Shown here piece after piece: positions 33,834 through 42,858 of a stretch of 53,114 bases of DNA. The stretch's first letter is position 1; the number at the start of each line of letters is the position of its first letter. Below the pieces are notes generated by a model. The model had not been told where the DNA came from and made no database searches. It worked only from the letters and a program-made list of their open reading frames with translations. A program made the translations under genes and the position numbers. This stretch comes from CAIQIA01 sp049317465. Its GTDB lineage: Bacteria; Cyanobacteriota; Cyanobacteriia; PCC-6307; Cyanobiaceae. The stretch spans positions 1-53,114 of the forward strand of contig JBMOIF010000007.1 in the NCBI GenBank assembly GCA_049317465.1, in the 5' to 3' direction.

Positions 33834-35525
33834 ATGACCGGTTCCATCCCTTTTGACCCCCGTGTGCTGCGGGCGCCGCACCCTGTCCCCGGCGCCCCTG
33901 ACAATTGGAAGCGTTTCTTCGGCTTCAACACAGATGCCAAGGTGATCGGCATCCAGTACATGGTGGTGTCTCTGTTCTTCCTGCTGGTGGGCGGCCTGCT
34001 GGCGATGATCATGCGGGGTGAGCTGATCACACCGCCATCTGACCTCGTTGATCCCACGGTCTACAACGGCTTGTACACCATGCATGGAACAGTGATGCTG
34101 TTCCTGTTTCTGTTCCCCATCCTAAATGGCTTCAACAACCTGTTGATCCCGCCGATGATCGGTGCGCCAGACATGGCCTTCCCGCGTTTAAATGCGGCGG
34201 CCTTCTGGCTGGTGCCGGTCTTTGGCGTTCTGCTTATGTCGAGCTTTTTTGTGCCCGGTGGGCCTTCCTCATCGGGGTGGTGGGCCTATCCACCCGTCAG
34301 CACCCAGAACCCCTTGGGCCATCTGATCAATGGGCAGTTTCTCTGGATTTTGGCGGTCGCCATTTCCGGGGTGTCTTCGATCATGGGAGCGATCAATTTC
34401 ACCACCACGATTCTGCGGATGAGGGCACCGGGGATGACATTCTTCCGCATGCCTATTTTCTGCTGGACGGCGGCTGCAGCCCAGACCATCCAGCTGATCG
34501 GTCTGCCTTCGTTGACGGGCGGCGCCATCATGCTGCTGTTTGATCTCAGCTTCGGCACCAGCTTCTTCAAGCCCGAGGGTGGCGGCGATCCGATGCTGTA
34601 TCAGCACTTTTTCTGGTTCTACTCCCACCCGGCGGTCTATGTGATGGTTCTGCCGGTCTTCGGGATCTTCTCCGAGTTGCTGCCTGTCTATGCGCGCAAG
34701 CCACTGTTCGGCTACAAGGTTGTGGCTCTGGCGTCATTCGGAATCACCTTCCTGGGCCTGATCGTGTGGGTTCACCACATGTTCTACAGCGGCACCCCCC
34801 AGTGGATGCGCAATCTCTTCATGGTCACGACGATGTTGATTGCCGTGCCCACTGGCATCAAGGTGTTCGCCTGGCTGGGGACCCTCTGGCGGGGCAAGCT
34901 GCGCCTGACAACGCCGATGCTGTTCTGCCTGGGTGGCATCGTCAATTTCATCTTTGCCGGCATCACCGGGGTCATGTTGGCAACGGTCCCGATCGACATC
35001 CATGTAGGCAACACCTACTTTGTGGTCGGTCACTTCCACTACGTGATCTTCTGCACGATCACCTTTGGTGTGTTCGCCGGCGTTTATCACTGGTTCCCCA
35101 AGTTCACGGGCCGCATGTTCTATGAGCCCCTTGGACAGCTGCACTTCTGGCTCACATTCATTGGCAGTGCCCTCAACTTTCTGCCGATGCACTGGGCCGG
35201 CTTGATGGGCATGCCCCGCCGGGTTGCGTCCTACGACCCTGAATTTGCCCTGTCGAATGTGCTGGCCAGCCTGGGGGCCTTCCTGCTGGGTGTGGCCATC
35301 ATCCCGTTCCTGCTGAACATGGTCAGCTCCTGGGCGCGGGGGCCGCGGGCGCCAGCGAACCCCTGGAACGCCATTGGTCTTGAGTGGTTGCTGCCTTCGC
35401 CTCCACCGGCAGAGAATTTCGAGCACGATGTGCCAACGGTGATCGCCGGTCCTTACGGCTATGGGCTCGGACAACCCCTTGTTGCTGACCAGGACCGTTT
35501 CATCGCCCGTTCCGAAGAGGCCTGA
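33834..35525 (+). CDS. ctaD: Heme-copper oxidase subunit I
   Basis: 563 residues, twelve-helix catalytic subunit that reduces oxygen. Ligands are visible: H84 (TMHGTVM, low-spin heme), H265 (CuB, in YSHPAVY with cross-link tyrosine Y269), H314/H315 (VWVHHMF, CuB), and H400/H402 (VGHFHY). The D-channel entrance motif GAPDMAFPRLN (D113, N120) and K-channel K343 (TGIKVF) are kept. The D-channel glutamate of HPEVY is absent; YSHPAV is the type A2 signature. Start ATG at 33834, 4 bases after ctaC. Third base use is less GC-rich than the surroundings. Confidence 0.97.
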   Translation: MTGSIPFDPRVLRAPHPVPGAPDNWKRFFGFNTDAKVIGIQYMVVSLFFLLVGGLLAMIMRGELITPPSDLVDPTVYNGLYTMHGTVMLFLFLFPILNGFNNLLIPPMIGAPDMAFPRLNAAAFWLVPVFGVLLMSSFFVPGGPSSSGWWAYPPVSTQNPLGHLINGQFLWILAVAISGVSSIMGAINFTTTILRMRAPGMTFFRMPIFCWTAAAAQTIQLIGLPSLTGGAIMLLFDLSFGTSFFKPEGGGDPMLYQHFFWFYSHPAVYVMVLPVFGIFSELLPVYARKPLFGYKVVALASFGITFLGLIVWVHHMFYSGTPQWMRNLFMVTTMLIAVPTGIKVFAWLGTLWRGKLRLTTPMLFCLGGIVNFIFAGITGVMLATVPIDIHVGNTYFVVGHFHYVIFCTITFGVFAGVYHWFPKFTGRMFYEPLGQLHFWLTFIGSALNFLPMHWAGLMGMPRRVASYDPEFALSNVLASLGAFLLGVAIIPFLLNMVSSWARGPRAPANPWNAIGLEWLLPSPPPAENFEHDVPTVIAGPYGYGLGQPLVADQDRFIARSEEA

Positions 35526-35529
35526 TCCA

Positions 35530-36126
35530 ATGACCACCGCCAACTCTGCCGCCCCATCTCCTGCTGCCGAGCACTCGCATGGTGGCTACAACCTGACGGG
35601 TTTTATTATTTTTCTCTGCTCCGAAAGCATTATTTTCCTGGCGTTTTTCGCCGGGTTCACCGTCCTCAAGCTCAGCTCTCCTGTCTGGTTGCCTGAGGGT
35701 GTCGACGGGCTTGAAGTTCGCATGCCACTGATCAACACCATCATTCTGGTCAGCAGCAGCTTTGTGGCCGTCCTCGCTGAAAAAGCCCTGCACCACCGCG
35801 CCCTTTGGGCCTTCAGGGGGTGGTGGTTGCTGACCATGATGATGGGTGCCTATTTCGTCTATGGACAGTATGTGGAATGGTCTGAACTGGCCTTTGGCCT
35901 GGGCAGCGGTGTGTTCGGGTCCACTTTTTACCTGCTCACGGGATTTCATGGGCTGCATGTGATCACAGGCATCCTGCTCATGGGCCTGATGTTGTTGCGC
36001 TCGTTCCGACCTGGAAACTATGACGGCGGCGAGGCTGGTGTGGCTTCAGTCTCTTTGTTCTGGCATTTTGTCGATGTCATCTGGATCATTCTCTTCCTGC
36101 TGATCTACATCTGGCAGCGTCACTGA
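35530..36126 (+). CDS. ctaE: Heme-copper oxidase subunit III
   Basis: 198 residues, with about five transmembrane helices (short subunit III). Conserved features are FLCSESIIFLAFFAGF in helix 1, ALHHRALWAFRGW, and the FHGLHVITG and SLFWHFVDVIWI segments near the C terminus. Start is ATG, 4 bases after ctaD. Completes the oxidase trio; 55 bases separate it from the first GMC gene. Confidence 0.95.
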   Translation: MTTANSAAPSPAAEHSHGGYNLTGFIIFLCSESIIFLAFFAGFTVLKLSSPVWLPEGVDGLEVRMPLINTIILVSSSFVAVLAEKALHHRALWAFRGWWLLTMMMGAYFVYGQYVEWSELAFGLGSGVFGSTFYLLTGFHGLHVITGILLMGLMLLRSFRPGNYDGGEAGVASVSLFWHFVDVIWIILFLLIYIWQRH

Positions 36127-36181
36127 CCACGCCTCTATCTAGCCACTTTCTCGATCAACACGACCCAAGCTGAGCGGCGCC

Positions 36182-37702
36182 ATGATCATCGACGACACCT
36201 ATTACGACGTCATCATCATCGGCAGCGGTGCCGCCGGGGGCACCCTGGCGGGACGGCTGGCCGGCCGCGGTCGTCGGGTGCTGCTGCTGGAGCGTGGCGG
36301 TCAGCTCCCCCTGGCTGACCAGAACGTGGCCGACGTGGACCTGTTCCGCAAGGATCGCTACCACCCGGCCAGGGAGACCTGGATGGGCCCGGACGGTGAC
36401 CCCTTCCCACCCCAGACCATCTACGCGCTGGGGGGCAACACCAAGATCTGGGGCGGCGTGCTTGAGCGCCTGCGGGAAGGAGATCTGCAGGAGCATCCGC
36501 TGCAGGAGGGCACCGCCCCCGCCTGGCCCCTGGCGTATCAGGAACTGGCCCCCTGGTATGACCTTGCCGAACGGCTTTACCGGGTGCACGGCGCCGCAGG
36601 GGCTGACCCCACCGAGCCTCCCCGCCAGGGGACCTATGACCACGCCCCCCTGCCGATCGAGTCTTTCCTGAACCCGGTTGGCGAAGCCCTCGAACGGGCG
36701 GGTTGCCATCCCTACCGTCTGCCGATCAGCTGGTCTGACCAGGCCGAGGATCCCAGTGGGGATGCCGAGGTGTTCGGCGTCACCGCCGCCGTCGCCGATC
36801 CGCAGCTGCAACTGCAGACCGAGGCCACTGTCACGCGACTGCATGTGAATCCCGCTGGCACCAGGGTCAGCGCCGTGCAGGCCAACGTCCGGGGACAGGA
36901 GTGGCTCTTCCGTGCTGACCAGGTGGTGCTGGCGGCGGGCGCCGTGAACACAGCCGTCCTCCTGCTCCGCTCCGTCAGCGATCGTCATCCCCGTGGCTTG
37001 GGCAACGGTTCCGATCTGGTGGGCCGCCATCTGATGCGTCCTCAGCTGACGTCGATCCTTCAGCTCACGTCCGTTGCCAACTCGGGCCGCTATGGACGCA
37101 GCTGGGCGGTCAACGACTACTACTGGGGAGACCGCAACGTCAGTTATCCCCTGGGCCAGGTGCGCTCGGCGGGTGGGGTGCTGCAGGACCCCCTCTTCGC
37201 CGAGTCACCTCCGGTGCTGTCCTTGGTGACGCGTTTGCTGCCCGGGTTCGGCCTGGACCAGCTGGCCTCCAGGTCACTGGCCTGGTGGGCCAGCACTCCC
37301 GTCGCCCCGGACCGCCACAACAAGGTGTGGCTCAACGGCGAGCGTGTGCATGTCAACTATCTGGCGAACAACCGCGAAGCCCATGATCGGCTTGTCTACC
37401 GCTGGCTCGACACCCTCAAGGCGGTGGAGGCCGATCCGATGGTGCACGTGCTGCAGGCCGCACCGGTGCATCCGCGCGGTGAGGTCCCGCTGCAGGTGAT
37501 GGGGTATGCCTGCGGTACATGCCGCATGGGTGAAGATCCCGCCACCTCGGTGGTCGATCGCGATGGTCGTTGCCACGAGATCGAGAACCTTTACGTGGCT
37601 GATGCCAGCGTCTTCCCCAGCTGCCCCGCAGTGGGTCCTGGGCTGACCGTGATCGCACTGGCCCTGCGCCTGGCCGACCATCTCGCGGGGTCGGCGCAAT
37701 GA
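36182..37702 (+). CDS. GMC-family flavoprotein, divergent (active-site residues missing)
   Basis: 506 residues. FAD-binding fold: GSGAAGGTLA (14-23) with E37 of LLLERGG, and GGNTKIWGG. C-terminal signature GTCRMGEDP and NLYVADASVFP are recognisable. The catalytic histidine of the family (three residues before GTC) is Y442, and the N/H of the NP-x-LT motif is G485 (AVGPGLT). A Cys cluster present in the second GMC protein is also missing here. It may be a structural or electron-transfer partner rather than an oxidoreductase by itself, or may use other residues. Its stop overlaps the next gene's ATG (ATGA). Confidence 0.88.
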   Translation: MIIDDTYYDVIIIGSGAAGGTLAGRLAGRGRRVLLLERGGQLPLADQNVADVDLFRKDRYHPARETWMGPDGDPFPPQTIYALGGNTKIWGGVLERLREGDLQEHPLQEGTAPAWPLAYQELAPWYDLAERLYRVHGAAGADPTEPPRQGTYDHAPLPIESFLNPVGEALERAGCHPYRLPISWSDQAEDPSGDAEVFGVTAAVADPQLQLQTEATVTRLHVNPAGTRVSAVQANVRGQEWLFRADQVVLAAGAVNTAVLLLRSVSDRHPRGLGNGSDLVGRHLMRPQLTSILQLTSVANSGRYGRSWAVNDYYWGDRNVSYPLGQVRSAGGVLQDPLFAESPPVLSLVTRLLPGFGLDQLASRSLAWWASTPVAPDRHNKVWLNGERVHVNYLANNREAHDRLVYRWLDTLKAVEADPMVHVLQAAPVHPRGEVPLQVMGYACGTCRMGEDPATSVVDRDGRCHEIENLYVADASVFPSCPAVGPGLTVIALALRLADHLAGSAQ

Positions 37703-40395
37703 CGGGATTCGATCCGTCCCGCCCCCTGCCGACAGAGCACCCCAGCAGCGAACATGGCCGCATTGCCGAGCGCGACTGCGGGGGTGTGCCCTGGCAGCTG
37801 TGGGGCAGCTATCTCTCCGACCGCCAGTGGGGCACCGTGCGGGAGGACTACTCCGCTGACGGCGATGCCTGGACTTCCTTCCCCCACGACCATGCCCGTT
37901 CGCGGGCCTATCGCTGGGGTGAAGACGGACTGCTCGGCATCTGCGACAACCAGGGTCGCCTCTGTTTCGGCCTGGCGCTCTGGAACGGGGTGGATCCGAT
38001 TCTCAAGGAGCGAGCCTTCGGCCTTGGCAATGGCGAGGGAAACCATGGCGAAGATATCAAGGACTACTTCTTTCATCTGCTCAACACTCCGACCCACAGC
38101 TTCATGCGCGGGTTGTACAAGTACCCCCAGGGCTGTTTCCCCTATACCGATCTGCTGGAGCAGAACGCGCGCAGAACCCGCCTGGAACCCGAGTACGAAC
38201 TTGTCGATACCGGCATCTTTGACCAGCATCGCTACTTCGACGTGATGGTCGAGTACGCCAAGGCCGACTGGAACGATCTGCTGATCAGGATCCGGGTCGT
38301 CAACCGTGGCCCCGATGCCGCGCCGCTGCATCTTCTCCCCAGCCTTTGGCTGCGAAACACCTGGGCCTGGGGCTATCACGATCCTGACCTGGCCCGCCGG
38401 TCGATCCGACTGGAGGGTTCCGGAGTGATCTGTGAGGCCCTGCCCTCCCTGGAGAGCTACCGATTGGTCTGCCGTGAGCAGGGACGCTGGCTGTTCACCG
38501 AAAACGAAACCAACAGCGAGCGTCTCTATGGCATCGCCAATGGCAGCCCCTGGCAGAGAGACGCGTTTCACCGGTTGCTCATCGATGGCGAGGAAACCGC
38601 GGTCAATCCCGCTGGTGAGGGCACCCGAACCGCCCTCTGGCTGCAACGGACCCTGGCTGCCGGGGAGGAGTGGGTCGTGGATCTGCGCCTGGCCTCCCGC
38701 CTCCCCGATGATCCCTTTGATCAGACTTTCGCCGCAGGTCTGGTCGCCAGGGAACAGGAGGCGCTGCAGTACTTCGGACTGATTGGCCAGGGCTTGCCGG
38801 AGCACGATGCCCACATCTTCCGATCGGCTGCCAGTGGTCTGCTCTGGTGCAAGAAGCACTACCACTGGAGTGTGATCCGCTGGTTGAGCGGTGATCCCGG
38901 TCATCCTCCCCCACCGGGTGAGCGTTGGCAGACTCAGAACGCCTACTGGAAGCGTCTGTATGCCGACCATGTCATCGCCATGCCCGACAGCTGGGAGTAC
39001 CCCTATTTCTGCCAGTGGGACCTGATGTTCCATGCGGTGGCGTTCGCCGAGGTGGATCCCGCCATGGCCAAGGAGCAGTGCATGTTGCTGCGCTCCCCCC
39101 GGTTCACAGCCCCCAATGCCCAGACGCCAGCCTATGAATGGGCCCTCTCGGATCCCAATCCACCCCTCGGCGCCTGGGCCGCCCTGCGGATCTTCCAGAT
39201 CGAGCGACGCTCTTGCCAGCACGGTGACTTCACGTTCCTTCGCGCCGCCCTGCGCAAGCTGATCCTCGAATATGGCTGGTGGGCCAACCGCAACGATCGT
39301 TCGGGTGACAACGTCTTTGAGGGTGGCTTTCTGGGCCTGGACAATATTGCGGTTTTTGACCGCCGCTTCCCGCTGTCTGACGGAAGTGTCATCGAACAGT
39401 GTGACGGCACGGCCTGGATGGCAATGCTGAGCCTGAATCTGTTGCAGATTGCCGTGGAACTAAGCGTTCAGGAGGCGGAGTATGCCGATCTCTGTGAGCG
39501 ATTTGTTTTCGACTTTGTTCAGTTGGCAGTCACGCTCAATACCGTTGTGAGCAGTCAGCGCACTTACCTGAACTGGGATGAGCAGGATGGGTTCTACTAT
39601 GATGTGATCAAGCGTCCTGATGGCAGCTGGGACTATCTGAGGACCCGCTCTGTCTCCGGGTTGGTGCCTTTGCTGGCTGTGGCCAGCTTTGATGTCGAGA
39701 CGGTGATGCGTCTGCCGTCGCTGGATGTTCGCAAGACGATGGCCTGGTACTTCCGGGAGCGCATCTCGCCAACCTGGATGGCAGGAAACATCGGCCTCTG
39801 GAATGAGGACCGGCTGTTGCTGTCTCTTGTGCCCCGTGATCGCCTGGAGAGGATCTGCCGTTACTTGTTTGATGAGCGCGAGTTCCTGTCTCCCTATGGC
39901 ATTCGATCCCTGTCCCGCGTCTACGAGGATCAGCCTTATAGCTTCACGGAAGGGATGGATTCCCAGACCCTCGCCTACACTCCCGCGGACAGCCCTGTAG
40001 CGATGTTCGGGGGCAACTCAAACTGGCGTGGTCCGGTGTGGATGCCAATCAACTATCTGCTGATTGAAGCTCTGCAGAAGTTTGGCCATTATTACGGTGA
40101 TTCTCTCAAGGTCGAGGTGCCGACCGGATCTGGGCGCTGGCTCAATCTGTGGGAAGCCTCTCTCGAATTAGAAGGTCGGCTGGTGTCGCTGTTCCGCCGT
40201 GATGAAAGCGGCCGTCGCCCCTTCCTGGGGGCAGTGGACCTGTTTCAGCAGGACCCGCACTGGCGGGATCTGCTGCTCTTCAACGAGTATTTCAACGGCA
40301 ATGATGGTGCCGGAGTCGGCGCCAGCCATCAGACTGGCTGGACTGCCATGGTCCTGAAGATGATCACACAACTCAACCGCTATCCCACTCCCTGA
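37699..40395 (+). CDS. GH63-like glucosidase
   Basis: 898 residues, cytoplasmic in appearance (no signal peptide). The N-terminal SFPHDHARSRAYRWGEDGL, LALWNGVDPILKER and GNHGEDIKDY, and the (alpha/alpha)6 barrel segments YFCQWDLMFHAVAFAE and NWRGPVWMPINYLLIEAL, resemble the bacterial GH63 glucosidase group (related to YgjK and mannosylglycerate hydrolases). D in QWD is a candidate general acid. The substrate may be a glucoside, a compatible solute such as mannosyl- or glucosylglycerate, or a disaccharide; the sequence does not tell. The last third is markedly more A/T-rich than the first. Confidence 0.85.
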   Translation: MTGFDPSRPLPTEHPSSEHGRIAERDCGGVPWQLWGSYLSDRQWGTVREDYSADGDAWTSFPHDHARSRAYRWGEDGLLGICDNQGRLCFGLALWNGVDPILKERAFGLGNGEGNHGEDIKDYFFHLLNTPTHSFMRGLYKYPQGCFPYTDLLEQNARRTRLEPEYELVDTGIFDQHRYFDVMVEYAKADWNDLLIRIRVVNRGPDAAPLHLLPSLWLRNTWAWGYHDPDLARRSIRLEGSGVICEALPSLESYRLVCREQGRWLFTENETNSERLYGIANGSPWQRDAFHRLLIDGEETAVNPAGEGTRTALWLQRTLAAGEEWVVDLRLASRLPDDPFDQTFAAGLVAREQEALQYFGLIGQGLPEHDAHIFRSAASGLLWCKKHYHWSVIRWLSGDPGHPPPPGERWQTQNAYWKRLYADHVIAMPDSWEYPYFCQWDLMFHAVAFAEVDPAMAKEQCMLLRSPRFTAPNAQTPAYEWALSDPNPPLGAWAALRIFQIERRSCQHGDFTFLRAALRKLILEYGWWANRNDRSGDNVFEGGFLGLDNIAVFDRRFPLSDGSVIEQCDGTAWMAMLSLNLLQIAVELSVQEAEYADLCERFVFDFVQLAVTLNTVVSSQRTYLNWDEQDGFYYDVIKRPDGSWDYLRTRSVSGLVPLLAVASFDVETVMRLPSLDVRKTMAWYFRERISPTWMAGNIGLWNEDRLLLSLVPRDRLERICRYLFDEREFLSPYGIRSLSRVYEDQPYSFTEGMDSQTLAYTPADSPVAMFGGNSNWRGPVWMPINYLLIEALQKFGHYYGDSLKVEVPTGSGRWLNLWEASLELEGRLVSLFRRDESGRRPFLGAVDLFQQDPHWRDLLLFNEYFNGNDGAGVGASHQTGWTAMVLKMITQLNRYPTP

Positions 40396-40408
40396 GGACA
40401 TTGCTGTC

Positions 40409-41971
40409 ATGGACAACCATTACGAGGTCGTGATCATCGGCAGTGGTGCCGGCGGTGGCACCCTGGCCCGCTCTCTGGTGGAGGCTGGCGTGAAGGTTCT
40501 GGTGCTGGAGCGAGGTGACTGGCTGCCGCGCGAACCCCAGAACTGGGATCCGGTCGAGGTCTTCCAGAAGGAGCGTTATGTCTCCGCAGATGTCTGGTTC
40601 GACGGTCAGGGACGCCCGTTTCAGCCCGGCAGCCATTACGTCGTCGGGGGTGCCACCAAGATGTATGGCGCAGCCCACTTTCGTCTGCGTGAGCGCGATT
40701 TTGAGGCGGTGGCCCATGTCGATGGCATCTCGCCGGCCTGGCCGATCCGCTATGCGGACCTGGAGCCTTATTACGCCCGTGCCGAGAGTTGGTATCACGT
40801 GCATGGCCTGGCCGGCGAGGATCCGATCGAGCCGTTCCGCAGTTCACCGTTCCCCTACCCGCCCATCGCCCATGAGCCGCGAATCCAGCGGCTGGCCGAT
40901 GACCTCCGGGCCGCAGGGTTGCGTCCCTTCCATGCGCCCACCGGAGTGAATCTCACAGAGGCGGATCCTGCGTTCAGTGCCTGTCTCAAGTGCAATCGCT
41001 GCGACGGATATCCCTGTCTTGTCCATGCCAAAGGGGATGCCGAGGTGATGGGAATCCGTCCGGCCCTTGCGCGCCCTGACTCATCCCTCACCCTGCTGAC
41101 CCGCGCCGAAGCACGCCGTCTGGAGACCGATCCCGGTGGTGGTTCTGTCACCAGCGTTGTGGTGCTGCGCGATGGTGAGGAGTTGCGTTTCAGTGGTGAT
41201 CTGGTGGTGGTCAGCTGTGGTGCCGCCAACACAGCCCGGCTTCTGCTGATGTCTGCCAATGACCGCCATCCCCGCGGGCTGGCCAACAGCTCTGACCAGG
41301 TTGGTCGCAATTACATGTATCACCAATGCCAGGCTTTGGTGGCCCTGGCCCATGAACCTAACGCCACCCTCTTTCAGAAGACCCTGGCCATCAACGACTG
41401 GTATTTCGGAGATGACGCCTTCCCCTTCCCCATGGGGCAGATCCAGATGACAGGCAAGACCAATGGGGCGATGATGAAGGGATACAAGCCTCTGCTCACG
41501 GCCCTGGCTCCTGGCTGGAGCATGGACCGCATCGCGGAACACGCCCTGGATTTCTGGCTGCAGACCGAAGATCTCCCCATGGCTGACAACCGCGTGACCG
41601 TCACGGCCGAAGGTCAGATCACCCTGAGATACACCCCCACCAACGTGGCTGCCTCCAGGGAGCTGCGTTCGAGGCTTGAAGGGTTGCTTGATCGTCTTTA
41701 CCTACAGCAGCATCTGGCTGAAAGGCAGGTTTATTTCGGATCTCCCATGGGTCTTGCCGCCGTGGCCCACCAGGCCGGCACCTGTCGCTTCGGTGAGGAC
41801 CCCTCGAGTTCGGTCCTTGACCTGATGTGCAAGGCCCACGACCTTGACAATCTCTACGTTGTCGACACCAGTTTCTTCCCCAGTATCGGTGCTGTGAACC
41901 CATCACTCACCGCCATTGCCAATGCCCTGCGGGTCGGCGATCACATGCTGGAGCGTCTCGGGCGCGGTTGA
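40409..41971 (+). CDS. GMC-family flavin oxidoreductase
   Basis: 520 residues. Intact FAD motif GSGAGGGTLA (11-20) with E34, GGATKMYGAA, and the C-terminal active site with H454 (VAHQAGTC) and N497 (VNPSLT). Four clustered cysteines, C192, C195, C198 and C203, sit in a loop (CLKCNRCDGYPC), as in some GMC dehydrogenases. It starts 13 bases after the glucosidase. No signal peptide is seen. Probably a sugar or alcohol dehydrogenase; the acceptor may be quinone given the oxidase in the same operon (inference). Confidence 0.9.
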   Translation: MDNHYEVVIIGSGAGGGTLARSLVEAGVKVLVLERGDWLPREPQNWDPVEVFQKERYVSADVWFDGQGRPFQPGSHYVVGGATKMYGAAHFRLRERDFEAVAHVDGISPAWPIRYADLEPYYARAESWYHVHGLAGEDPIEPFRSSPFPYPPIAHEPRIQRLADDLRAAGLRPFHAPTGVNLTEADPAFSACLKCNRCDGYPCLVHAKGDAEVMGIRPALARPDSSLTLLTRAEARRLETDPGGGSVTSVVVLRDGEELRFSGDLVVVSCGAANTARLLLMSANDRHPRGLANSSDQVGRNYMYHQCQALVALAHEPNATLFQKTLAINDWYFGDDAFPFPMGQIQMTGKTNGAMMKGYKPLLTALAPGWSMDRIAEHALDFWLQTEDLPMADNRVTVTAEGQITLRYTPTNVAASRELRSRLEGLLDRLYLQQHLAERQVYFGSPMGLAAVAHQAGTCRFGEDPSSSVLDLMCKAHDLDNLYVVDTSFFPSIGAVNPSLTAIANALRVGDHMLERLGRG

Positions 41972-42036
41972 GCGATTGCTGTGGGCCTGGTACGCCGCCT
42001 TGGCTACAACGGGGGAGTTCCTAGAGGGCCCTGTCC

Positions 42037-42300
42037 ATGTCCGTTGCTTCACTTGAGGCTTTCTGCGCCATCGTCTCGTCCGATGGAGCACTGCGCAGCC
42101 AGGTTCACACCGCTGCCGGTGTTGATGACATCGTGGCCTTGGCCGCCAAGCACGGGCATGACCTGGACAAGACGGTGCTGCTGCGGGAGCATGCCCGGGC
42201 CATCAGCACAGCCTCCGACAATGTCCTGCGGGGTATCAACAGCTGGGGTGATGCCCTGATGCATGCCTTTGGGGCAGAGCAGGCATCAACTGAGGTCTGA
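42037..42300 (+). CDS. Nif11-like protein, first copy
   Basis: 87 residues. N-terminal Nif11-type helix pattern (SLEAFCAIVSSDGALRSQV, then DIVALAAKHGHDLD) typical of the Nif11 leader family. It lacks the Gly-Gly/Gly-Ala cleavage site followed by a Cys/Ser/Thr-rich core seen in Nif11 RiPP precursors, so it is not an obvious peptide precursor. Last gene of the rightward block, 65 bases after the GMC gene; its end overlaps DoxX on the other strand by 15 bases. Confidence 0.75.
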   Translation: MSVASLEAFCAIVSSDGALRSQVHTAAGVDDIVALAAKHGHDLDKTVLLREHARAISTASDNVLRGINSWGDALMHAFGAEQASTEV

Positions 42301-42801
42301 TCCTGCCAGATTGACGAGATCGGCGATCAGCAGATTGTCGAGGGAGAAAAAGCCGCCACCGCAACCGATCAACACCAGGCATATCACCACATACATGGCG
42401 GCCTTTTCCCAGCTCGGCGGTTCACCCACTCCCATCGGACCGGCGTAATCACCTTCGGGAATCTGATACGGATCAGGGGCGATGAAGGGAAAGCCAGAAC
42501 GGATCTCGAGCACCATCGCGTAGGCCATCGACACAAGGATTGCCAGGGCGGCCAGGGGCGTCAGCAGGCCGGGCAGCAGGGCGATGCCGGCCCCGAACAT
42601 CGAGGCGGCAGAAAGGAAACAGAGCCATTTCGGTGTTTTGAGCGCCTGGGCCCAGGTGGCGAGATTGCGCAGCTTGGGCCAACCGTGGCGGATGAAGCAC
42701 ACGCCCATGAACAGCCGCAGCACCAGCAGTGCGGATTGGGCTGCCGTCGAGGGCGCGGCCGGCACCAGCAGTTCGATCACGGTGATGTCCATCGGGCTCA
42801 A
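42286..42801 (-). CDS. DoxX-family membrane protein
   Basis: 171 residues with four hydrophobic helices. Features are LLVLRLFMGVCFIRHGWPKL near the N terminus and LLPGLLTPLAALAILVSMAYAM in the third helix, typical of DoxX. Relatives include the membrane subunit of thiosulfate:quinone oxidoreductase and many unnamed proteins. Last gene of the leftward cupin-lactonase operon, 57 bases after the GlcG-VOC gene. A quinone link fits the nearby quinol oxidase (inference). A second ATG (42789) is possible. Confidence 0.85.
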   Translation of the reverse strand: MSPMDITVIELLVPAAPSTAAQSALLVLRLFMGVCFIRHGWPKLRNLATWAQALKTPKWLCFLSAASMFGAGIALLPGLLTPLAALAILVSMAYAMVLEIRSGFPFIAPDPYQIPEGDYAGPMGVGEPPSWEKAAMYVVICLVLIGCGGGFFSLDNLLIADLVNLAGSDLS

Positions 42802-42858
42802 CCGGATGTGCCCCTGAACCGTAGTCAGTGGCTCTGGCTCTGGCCACGCCGCCGTCTG

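Noticed and set aside
37591..39222. 543-residue minus-strand frame
   Set aside because: Antisense to the glucosidase gene; contains no recognisable motif and has no promoter or ribosome-binding site.
42037..42300. Nif11 gene as a lanthipeptide precursor
   Set aside because: No double-glycine cleavage site followed by a cysteine-rich core, and no modifying enzyme or transporter in the window.
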